From contig CAAELE010000019.1 in assembly GCA_900756765.1 (NCBI GenBank), positions 1 to 24,042 of the forward strand: a DNA stretch of 24,042 bases, written 5' to 3'. This DNA comes from an uncultured Collinsella sp. GTDB taxonomy: Bacteria; Actinomycetota; Coriobacteriia; Coriobacteriales; Coriobacteriaceae. The position numbers and the translations under genes are program-made. Of this stretch, positions 15,633 through 21,040 are shown one piece after another (the first letter of the stretch is position 1; each line of letters begins with the position of its first letter). The notes beneath the pieces were generated by a model. It made no database searches. It had not been told where the DNA came from and saw only the letters and a program-made list of their open reading frames with translations.

Positions 15633-16397
15633 TTAGTGGCAGCCGCAGCCCTCGTGGCCCTCGTGCTCGTGATGGCCGTGGCAGCCGCAGGAATCGCCAT
15701 GCTCGTGGGTGTACTCGTGGTCGTGGCCGTGGCAGCCGCACGTGGCCTCGCCGTTCTGCGCGAGCGTGCCGGCGATAAGGGCCTCGACGCAAGCGTCGCA
15801 GCTGCCCTGGGCACCTGCGTATACCGTGATGCCGGCTTGGGCAAGCGCGTTGATAGCGCCACCGCCGATGCCGCCGCAGATGAGCGTGTCCACGCCGCCG
15901 TTGGCGAGCAGGCCCGCAAGGGCACCGTGGCCGGTGCCACCGGTGCCCACGATCTGCTCGTTGAGTACCTTGCCATCCTGAATGTCGTAGATTTTGAACT
16001 GCTCGCTGCGGCCAAAGTGCATAAAGATGTTGCCGTTGTCGTACGTGGTTGCCACCCTCATGGTGTCGACCTCCTTTGCTGGCCATGCGGCCGTCGTTGT
16101 GGTGATGGGGGAGTACGCGATATTGCCGCCCTCGATGACGATTGCCCGTCCATTGACCAGCGCGTTTGCCACCTTGCGATGCGCTCGGCTGCAGATTGCC
16201 GCCACCGTGGCACGGGCTATGCCCATGTGCTGGGCGACGGCCTCTTGGTTAAGGCCTTCCAGGTCGCAGAGGCGCAGCACCTCGAGTTCGTCGACCGTCA
16301 TGTCGATGGCCTCTCCGCTGGCTAGGCCGTCAGGGGTAAAGCCGCGGTATTCGGGGATGATCCCGACGCGGCGCAATTTTTCGCGTCTTCCCGCCAT
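15633..16397 (-). CDS. DUF134 HTH protein fused to NifX/NifB-like domain, His/Cys-rich tail
   Basis: The 254-aa protein has three parts. Residues 1–93 are a DUF134 (UPF0251) domain with a sigma-region-4-like helix-turn-helix (about 50–80). Residues 113–212 are a dinitrogenase iron-molybdenum-cofactor (NifX/NifB) type domain with HFGRSEQFKIYD, TGHGALAG and ICGGIGGGA. Residues 219–254 hold 6 Cys and 11 His, including three CGCH motifs, suggesting metal binding. DUF134–NifX fusions occur in anaerobes; the target and metal are unknown. The start ATG has AAGGAG 6 nt upstream. The linker (94–112) contains an internal Shine-Dalgarno followed by Met113. The promoter is flanked by paired palindromes, so autoregulation in response to metal or Fe-S status is a reasonable inference. 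No nif genes are nearby, so a role in nitrogen fixation is unlikely. Confidence 0.88.
   Translation of the reverse strand: MAGRREKLRRVGIIPEYRGFTPDGLASGEAIDMTVDELEVLRLCDLEGLNQEAVAQHMGIARATVAAICSRAHRKVANALVNGRAIVIEGGNIAYSPITTTTAAWPAKEVDTMRVATTYDNGNIFMHFGRSEQFKIYDIQDGKVLNEQIVGTGGTGHGALAGLLANGGVDTLICGGIGGGAINALAQAGITVYAGAQGSCDACVEALIAGTLAQNGEATCGCHGHDHEYTHEHGDSCGCHGHHEHEGHEGCGCH
15636..15745. repeat. Degenerate internal repeats coding the His/Cys tail
   Basis: GTGGCAGCCGCA recurs (beginning at 15636, and again after GGCC in two later places), and GGCCGTGGCAGCCGCA occurs twice about 50 bp apart. These encode the CGCHGH-type units at the end of the DUF134–NifX protein. They reflect internal duplication of the metal-binding tail and may vary in number between strains. 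Confidence 0.6.
16059..16077 (-). promoter_or_regulatory. Internal ribosome binding site and start at the domain boundary
   Basis: On the minus strand AAAGGAGG (16077–16070) lies 8 nt before the in-frame ATG at 16061–16059 (Met113), exactly where the NifX-like domain begins (MRVATTYD). It is as strong as any Shine-Dalgarno in the window. It could give a separate 142-residue NifX-plus-tail protein, or be left over from when the two domains were separate genes. Confidence 0.6.
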
Positions 16398-16411
16398 ACG
16401 TGCTCCTTATC

Positions 16412-16423
16412 TGACATATGCCA
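16412..16423. promoter_or_regulatory. Operator-like palindrome O1 (DUF134 gene)
   Basis: TGACATATGCCA is a near-perfect 12-bp palindrome (consensus TGRCATATGYCA). It lies just downstream of the minus-strand -10 box, near +6, and 15 nt before the DUF134 start codon. A matching site is at 16465–16476 in inverted orientation, and the identity extends to 14 bp (16411–16424). Confidence 0.65.
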
Positions 16424-16428
16424 ACAAT

Positions 16429-16456
16429 AGAATAACGCGTGTGCGCCGCAGAGCAA
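16429..16456 (-). promoter_or_regulatory. Promoter of the DUF134–NifX gene
   Basis: Reading the minus strand, TTGCTC (16456–16451) and TATTCT (16434–16429) form -35 and -10 boxes with a 16-bp spacer. Predicted transcription starts near 16422, inside operator O1. The promoter lies wholly between the two palindromes, so a protein bound at either or both would block or bend it. Confidence 0.6.
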
Positions 16457-16464
16457 GGAATTTT

Positions 16465-16476
16465 TGGCATATGTCA
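16465..16476. promoter_or_regulatory. Operator-like palindrome O2
   Basis: TGGCATATGTCA is the inverted partner of O1. Centre-to-centre spacing is 53 bp, close to five helical turns, which places both sites on the same DNA face. It is just upstream of the minus-strand -35 box (near -48) and about 50 bp upstream of the thyA -10, so it could also influence thyA. Confidence 0.65.
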
Positions 16477-16523
16477 GAAAATGAGGGCTTATGTTTGGGC
16501 TGTGGGGCCGCATGTGCCTAGGC

Positions 16524-16529
16524 TACAAT
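16524..16529 (+). promoter_or_regulatory. Possible -10 box for thyA
   Basis: TACAAT (16524–16529) fits the -10 consensus at 5 of 6 bases. No good -35 is seen at 16–18 bp (16501–16506 reads TGTGGG); TTGGGC (16495–16500) is too far at 23 bp. Transcription would start near 16536, leaving a leader of under 30 nt with the ribosome binding site AGGAGGG. Confidence 0.4.
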
Positions 16530-16563
16530 GAATCTCGCTTATAGGCGACTGACAGGAGGGTCA

Positions 16564-17412
16564 ATGAGCAAGGCTGATCAACAGTTTGTAACCATGTGCC
16601 GCGATATTCTGGACCATGGCACCACCACCGAGGGCCAAAAGGTCCGCCCGGTGTGGGAGGATGGCACCCCTGCCTATACCATTAAAAACTTTGGTGTCAC
16701 GGCACGCTATGACCTGCGCGAGGAGTTTCCGGCGCTTACCCTGCGTCGTACGGCCCTCAAATCTGCCATGGATGAGATCCTATGGATCTATCAAAAGAAG
16801 TCCAATAACGTGCATGACCTCAACAGCCATATTTGGGATGAGTGGGCCGACGAGACTGGCTCCATCGGCAAGGCCTACGGGTATCAGATTGGGCAGAAGA
16901 GCCATTATGCCGAGGGCGACTTTGACCAAATGGATCGCGTGCTGTACGACCTTAAGAACACGCCGTACAGCCGCCGCATTATGACGAACACTTATGTGTT
17001 TAGTGACCTGTCCGAGATGCACCTGTATCCGTGCGCCTACAGCGTGACCTATAACGTCACGCAGCGTCCCCAGGACGACAAGCCAACGCTTAACATGATT
17101 CTCAACCAGCGTAGCCAGGACATTTTGGCCGCGAACAACTGGAACGTGTGCCAGTACGCCATTCTGCTGATGATGGTTGCGCAGTCGGTCGATATGATTC
17201 CCGGCGAGCTGCTGCACGTGATCGCAGATGCTCACATTTACGACCGTCATGTCGATATCGTCCGCGAGCTTATCGAGCGTCCGCAGTTTGCGGCGCCCAA
17301 GGTAACGCTCAACCCCGATGTGCATGACTTCTATGCGTTTACGACCGATGATCTGATCGTCGAGGGCTATGAGCACGGTCCGCAGGTCAAGAACATCCCC
17401 ATTGCGGTGTAG
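16564..17412 (+). CDS. thyA: Thymidylate synthase
   Basis: The 282-aa ThyA makes dTMP from dUMP using methylene-tetrahydrofolate and releases dihydrofolate. Visible signatures are WEDGTPAYT (31–39), SNNVHDLNSHIWDEW (80–94), YGYQ (105–108), the catalytic Cys157 in LYPCAYS, QRSQDI (182–187), the dUMP-contacting Asn194 and DAHIYDRH (222–229). The layout resembles the Bacillus subtilis ThyA subtype rather than E. coli ThyA, whose active-site loop reads PPCH. ATG 16564 follows AGGAGGG (16554–16560); an in-frame ATG at 16528 overlaps the likely -10 box. It is followed by folA, which regenerates tetrahydrofolate. Confidence 0.95.
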   Translation: MSKADQQFVTMCRDILDHGTTTEGQKVRPVWEDGTPAYTIKNFGVTARYDLREEFPALTLRRTALKSAMDEILWIYQKKSNNVHDLNSHIWDEWADETGSIGKAYGYQIGQKSHYAEGDFDQMDRVLYDLKNTPYSRRIMTNTYVFSDLSEMHLYPCAYSVTYNVTQRPQDDKPTLNMILNQRSQDILAANNWNVCQYAILLMMVAQSVDMIPGELLHVIADAHIYDRHVDIVRELIERPQFAAPKVTLNPDVHDFYAFTTDDLIVEGYEHGPQVKNIPIAV

Positions 17413-17421
17413 GTGACGCGC

Positions 17422-17940
17422 ATGACGTGTAAGCTTTCTGCCATTGTCGCCGTGTGCGATGACTGGGGTATTGGGTGCGAGGGCGACATGGTCGTGTCCA
17501 ACCGTGCCGACATGCGCCATTTTGTGGCGTGCACCAAAGTTTGCCCGGTTATTATGGGACGCAAGACCCTGCTGAGTTTTCCCGGTGGGCGTCCGCTCAA
17601 GAACCGCCGCAATATCGTGCTCACGCGTGACGAGAGCTTTGCTGCCGAGGGCGTCGACGTGGTGCATAGCGTCGACGAAGCGCTCGCTGCGGTTGCCGAT
17701 GAACCCGTTGCGTGGGTGATCGGCGGTGGCGAGGTGTATCGTCAGTTTTTGCCGTACTGCGTGGAGGCCGAGGTCACGCATAACCACTGCGTCCATCCCG
17801 TGGACACGTGCTTTCCCGACTTGGACGCCGATCCCGCGTGGGAGATTGCGCGGCGTGGCGGTGTTGCCACGATTGCCTTGGGCGAGGGCGACGAGGGTGT
17901 CGATTATGAGTTCGTGACGTATCGTCGCGTTGATGCGTAA
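17422..17940 (+). CDS. folA: Dihydrofolate reductase
   Basis: This 172-aa DHFR regenerates tetrahydrofolate after the ThyA reaction. Recognisable parts are SAIVAVCDDWGIG (6–18), the catalytic acid Asp30, VIMGRKTLLSFPGGRPLKNR with the NADPH-binding GRKT, and VIGGGEVYRQFLP. The usual Pro21–Trp22 (E. coli numbering) is replaced by Val24–Val25, a variant I recall from some anaerobe DHFRs. The effect on inhibitor binding is unknown. ATG 17422 is preferred because AGGTGA (17411–17416) sits 5 nt upstream. A GTG at 17413, directly after the thyA stop, is the alternative. Gene spacing to thyA is 9 bp, so the two form an operon. Confidence 0.93.
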   Translation: MTCKLSAIVAVCDDWGIGCEGDMVVSNRADMRHFVACTKVCPVIMGRKTLLSFPGGRPLKNRRNIVLTRDESFAAEGVDVVHSVDEALAAVADEPVAWVIGGGEVYRQFLPYCVEAEVTHNHCVHPVDTCFPDLDADPAWEIARRGGVATIALGEGDEGVDYEFVTYRRVDA

Positions 17941-17970
17941 ACCCGATTATCCCTTCGGTATTATCGGGTT
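17940..17970 (+). terminator. Hairpin after folA
   Basis: AACCCGAT (17940–17947) pairs with ATCGGGTT (17963–17970), and a TTCG-type loop closes an inner CC/GG stem. The T-tract afterward is only two bases, so termination would be weak. It probably marks the end of the thyA–folA unit. Confidence 0.5.
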
Positions 17971-18049
17971 GAAATGAGTGGCGGGGTAGCGCATGGCGTT
18001 GCCCCGATATTTGTATAGGTGCTGCAAAGAAAGGTGCGGGCTGGCTGCT

Positions 18050-18964
18050 ATGACTGATGCCGTTGAGGTGCTGCGAATTGATTCTCTCGAGGACGAGCGG
18101 CTCGATGCCTACGTGCGACTGACCGAGCGCGAGCTGCGCTGCGTGCTGGAGCCGCAAAAGGGCATTTTTATCGCCGAGAGTGCCAAGGTCATCGAGCGTG
18201 CGGTTCGCGCCGGATACGAGCCGGTGAGCTTTCTTTTGGGTGAGCGCTGGCTCAATCAGATGATGCCGCTGTTTGAGCGCCTAGCGGTACGCGAAGGTGC
18301 GGACCCGGTTCCTGTGTTCGTGGCCTCGATGGAGCTTATGGAGCAGCTGACGGGCTTTAACGTGACGCGCGGTGCGCTCGCGGCATTCCGTCGTCCACGT
18401 CAGATTCCGGTTGATGAGTTCTTGGGCGGCGTCGTCGAGGCGGCGGGAGAGCGCCCGGTGCGCGTGTGCGTCCTCGAGGGCATTGTCGACCACACCAACG
18501 TCGGCGCGATTTTCCGCTCGGCGGCTGCGTTGAATGTCGATGGCATTTTGGTGAGCCCCACGTGCTGTGACCCGCTGTACCGTCGCTCGGCCCGCGTGAG
18601 CATGGGCACGGTGTTCCAGGTGCCCTGGACGCGCATTGGCAGCGAGGCGCGCGTATGGCCGCATGATGGGCTGGCAGCGCTGCACGATGCCGGCTTCTCG
18701 TGTGCCGCCATGGCGTTGACGGATGATTCGGTGTCGTTGGACGATCCCGCGCTGCAGGAGATTGACCGCCTGGCAATCTTTATGGGCACCGAGGGTGCTG
18801 GCTTGGGCGCCAAGACCATTGCAGGCTGCGACCGCGCCGTGCGTATTCCGATGGCGCATGGGGTCGATTCGCTCAACGTGGCCGCGGCAAGTGCTGTCGC
18901 CTTTTGGCAGCTGTGCCCGCATGTGAGCAACGAGTACCACTACCAGCCGGGGCTGTATCACTAG
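18050..18964 (+). CDS. TrmH/SpoU family RNA 2'-O-methyltransferase
   Basis: This 304-aa protein has an N-terminal SpoU substrate-binding domain (EPQKGIFIAESAKVIERA, about 37–54) and a C-terminal SPOUT methyltransferase domain. The three SpoU motifs are NVGAIFRSA (150–158), GTEGAGLG (246–253) and SLNVAAASA (274–282). Family members methylate a ribose in tRNA or rRNA using SAM; the exact nucleotide cannot be told from sequence alone. ATG 18050 is chosen because homologous N-termini start near here. Its ribosome binding site is poor (GAAAGG 15 nt away). ATG 17993 would add 19 residues (MALPRYLYRCCKERCGLAA) unlike the family. No cluster partner indicates the substrate. Confidence 0.9.
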   Translation: MTDAVEVLRIDSLEDERLDAYVRLTERELRCVLEPQKGIFIAESAKVIERAVRAGYEPVSFLLGERWLNQMMPLFERLAVREGADPVPVFVASMELMEQLTGFNVTRGALAAFRRPRQIPVDEFLGGVVEAAGERPVRVCVLEGIVDHTNVGAIFRSAAALNVDGILVSPTCCDPLYRRSARVSMGTVFQVPWTRIGSEARVWPHDGLAALHDAGFSCAAMALTDDSVSLDDPALQEIDRLAIFMGTEGAGLGAKTIAGCDRAVRIPMAHGVDSLNVAAASAVAFWQLCPHVSNEYHYQPGLYH

Positions 18965-18998
18965 ACAGATATTTCGCACCGGGCTCTGGTTCGGGGCG

Positions 18999-19027
18999 TT
19001 TCGGGCGACGCCGGTCGGTGCTAAGCT
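18999..19027 (+). promoter_or_regulatory. Candidate promoter for the MATE gene
   Basis: TGCTAAGCT (19019–19027) has a TGn extended -10 element, with TTTCGG (18999–19004) 17 bp before TAAGCT. A second weaker pair is TTGCCG (19049–19054) and TACGCT (19070–19075). Both lie in the 125-bp gap after the methyltransferase; I cannot choose between them. Confidence 0.3.
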
Positions 19028-19089
19028 GGTATTGGCTTTGGTCTTAAATTGCCGTTTTGCTGTATGACGTACGCTAGTGGGGAGGGCGT

Positions 19090-20439
19090 GTGGCTAAGAA
19101 ATCTACGGCTATCGATGTAACGCAGGGTGTCATTTGGCAGCAGCTACTGTCGCTGTGCGTCCCCATCTTCTTTAGTTCGTTCTTTCAGCAGGCATACACG
19201 CTAATCGGTACCTATATCGTCGGTCAGTTTGGCGGCAAGCTCGCGCTGGGTGGCATTCAGGCCACGATGGTGCTTACGGAGCTCTGCATTGGTTTTTGCG
19301 TCGGTGTTGGTGCTGGATGTGCCGTTATTACCGGCCAGTTTTTTGGTCAGCACGATGACGAGCGCTTGAGCCGATCGGTCCATACGGCCATGACGCTCGC
19401 GCTGGTGGGCGGCATTGTCATTTCCATTCTGGGCATGGTGTTTGTCGAGCCGATGCTTGTGCTGATGAATACACCGCATGAGCTGCTGGCCGAGGGTGTG
19501 GCGTATGCCCGTTGCTACTTTGCCGCCATGTTTGCGGCGCTGCTGCTCAATATGGGGACGGCGTTGTTGCGCGCCGTGGGCGACACGCGCGGTCCGGCGG
19601 TCATTATTGCCTCCGGCTGCTTCGTCAACGTGGCGCTCGACATTCTCTTTGTCGCCGTGCTGCACATGGAAGCGCTGGGCTGCGGCATCGCGGTGGCGCT
19701 GACTATCTGCACCAATGCCACGATGATTGTGATCCGCATGATGCGCGCTCCGGGGGCGTGGCGGTTGTCGCTCTCAAAGCTCGGTATTGACCCCGGTATC
19801 TGCAAGAGCATGCTTTCGTGCGGCTTGCCGCTGGGCGTTCAGTCTGCGGCGTATTCGATCTCGAACGTTTTGATTCAGGTGTCGGTCAACTCGTTTGGTG
19901 CCGATGTCACGACAGCTTGGGGATTGTCCGGTCGCCTGGACGGCATTATCTGGATGGTGACCGAGGCGCTCGGCGTGTCGATCACCACGTTCTCGGCGCA
20001 GAACTTTGGTGCGCGCAATTACGATCGCATGCGAAAGGGATACCACACGTCGCTCGTGCTGTCGTTTATGCTCATCGGTGGCCTGTCTGCCGTGCTGCTT
20101 GTGTTCTCGGGTCCGTTGTCGCGTTTGTTTATCGACGATGCCGCGATTTCGGCCTACACCACGACGATTCTTCATTTCATCGCGCCGTTCTACGCGATCT
20201 TCTCGATTATCGAAAACGCGTCTGGCTCCATCCGTGGCGCCGGCGTGAGCTTCCAGCCTATGATGCTCACGATCTTCGGCACGGTCGTGCTCCGCGTGGT
20301 GTGGGTGTTCGCGATTATGCCGCTTGATCCCTCGCTCGAGCACCTGCTGCTGGTCTACCCCGTAACCTGGGTAATCACCGCCACGATGTTCACCATCTAC
20401 CACCACAGCGGCAACTGGCTAGGCCGCGCCACCGCCTAG
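19090..20439 (+). CDS. MATE family efflux transporter
   Basis: This is a 449-aa, strongly hydrophobic protein with about 12 predicted membrane helices. Its repeat halves each carry the MATE pattern (PIFFSSFFQQAYTLIGTYIVG near residue 20, and ALGVSITTFSAQNFGARNYD near 300). MATE proteins export drugs and other cations using Na+ or H+; the substrate cannot be predicted here. Start GTG 19090 follows GGGGAGGG. The gene is alone between the RNA methyltransferase and the convergent cobO, 23 bp apart, with no terminator-like hairpin in the gap. There is no regulator beside it. Confidence 0.93.
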   Translation: MAKKSTAIDVTQGVIWQQLLSLCVPIFFSSFFQQAYTLIGTYIVGQFGGKLALGGIQATMVLTELCIGFCVGVGAGCAVITGQFFGQHDDERLSRSVHTAMTLALVGGIVISILGMVFVEPMLVLMNTPHELLAEGVAYARCYFAAMFAALLLNMGTALLRAVGDTRGPAVIIASGCFVNVALDILFVAVLHMEALGCGIAVALTICTNATMIVIRMMRAPGAWRLSLSKLGIDPGICKSMLSCGLPLGVQSAAYSISNVLIQVSVNSFGADVTTAWGLSGRLDGIIWMVTEALGVSITTFSAQNFGARNYDRMRKGYHTSLVLSFMLIGGLSAVLLVFSGPLSRLFIDDAAISAYTTTILHFIAPFYAIFSIIENASGSIRGAGVSFQPMMLTIFGTVVLRVVWVFAIMPLDPSLEHLLLVYPVTWVITATMFTIYHHSGNWLGRATA

Positions 20440-20462
20440 CCATTGGGGACGTTCTTAAACGA

Positions 20463-20948
20463 CTAGTATTCGATGCCTTGGCGGGCTAGGAGGCCTTCGT
20501 CGAAGTAGTGTTTGACAGGGCGCATTTCGGTTACCAGGTCGGCAAGGTCGGCGAGGGGCAGCAAGCCTCGGCCGGTCAGTACGAGCTCTGTGGTGGCGGG
20601 CTTCAGCGCAATCAACCCCTCCACATCTTCGCGCGTCACAAAGCCCCGTCGCATGGCTTCTCCCAGCTCATCCAATATGAGCACGTCGACCTGGCTAATC
20701 TGCTCGCGTGCCAGCTCCATGATCTGTGCGGCACAGGCTTCGGGCGTGTCGCGGTCGGCTTGTACGATGCGCAGACCCAAACGGGGCGCCGCATCATGTT
20801 CGGCGCAGTGCAGCTTCTTGGCAAACTGAAGCATAAGCACGTTAAGTCCATAGCCTGTGGCGCGCAGCGCGAGCCCTAGCGCAGCCGTCGTCTTGCCCTT
20901 GCCGTCGCCCGTATAGATTTGAACCTTGCCGACTTCCAGTGATGCCAT
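20463..20948 (-). CDS. cobO: Cob(I)yrinic acid a,c-diamide adenosyltransferase (CobO/BtuR type)
   Basis: This 161-aa P-loop protein has the family signature VQIYTGDGKGKTTAALGLALRA with the nucleotide loop GDGKGKTT (14–21), then LILDELGEAM (Walker B region, about 89–98) and LTGRGLLPLADLADLVTEM. It transfers the adenosyl group of ATP to Co(I) corrinoids, giving adenosylcobalamin. Other cobalamin genes are absent here, so it may serve corrinoid salvage. Start ATG 20948 has AAAGGA upstream. It is transcribed away from ftsH from a promoter placed in the shared 92-bp gap. The convergent MATE gene ends 23 bp beyond its stop. Confidence 0.93.
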   Translation of the reverse strand: MASLEVGKVQIYTGDGKGKTTAALGLALRATGYGLNVLMLQFAKKLHCAEHDAAPRLGLRIVQADRDTPEACAAQIMELAREQISQVDVLILDELGEAMRRGFVTREDVEGLIALKPATTELVLTGRGLLPLADLADLVTEMRPVKHYFDEGLLARQGIEY

Positions 20949-20995
20949 CTCTGTCCTTTCGTGCCCGGCGTCGGTTTATCGCCGTCCGGGTTGGG

Positions 20996-21001
20996 TATTC
21001 T
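20996..21001 (+). promoter_or_regulatory. Possible -10 box for ftsH
   Basis: TATTCT (20996–21001) is a -10-like hexamer 40 bp before the chosen ftsH start, but with no clear -35. It overlaps an 8-bp palindrome, TTCTAGAA, and lies about 6 bp from the cobO -10, so the divergent promoters would interfere or share control. Confidence 0.3.
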
Positions 21002-21007
21002 AGAAAA

Positions 21008-21036
21008 CATTATCAACCCCAGTAGATGGAGTTCAA
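21008..21036 (-). promoter_or_regulatory. Candidate promoter for cobO
   Basis: On the minus strand TTGAAC (21036–21031) and GATAAT (21013–21008) have an ideal 17-bp spacer. Predicted transcription starts near 21001, about 53 nt before the cobO start codon. The -35 lies just upstream of the ftsH start chosen here. Confidence 0.45.
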
Positions 21037-21040
21037 GCAG

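Noticed and set aside
15636..15745. Possible CRISPR-like or tandem array
   Set aside because: The repeats are short, degenerate and inside a coding frame, where they encode a His/Cys-rich tail.
15528..16325. Plus-strand ORF (265 aa) opposite the DUF134–NifX gene
   Set aside because: It is Ala/Val/Leu-rich because of the reversed His/Cys repeats, with no ribosome binding site. The minus-strand frame has clear family motifs.
15633..16397. Nitrogen-fixation gene
   Set aside because: NifX/NifB-like domains occur in many non-fixing anaerobes, and no nif gene is nearby; the regulator or metal-sensor reading fits better.
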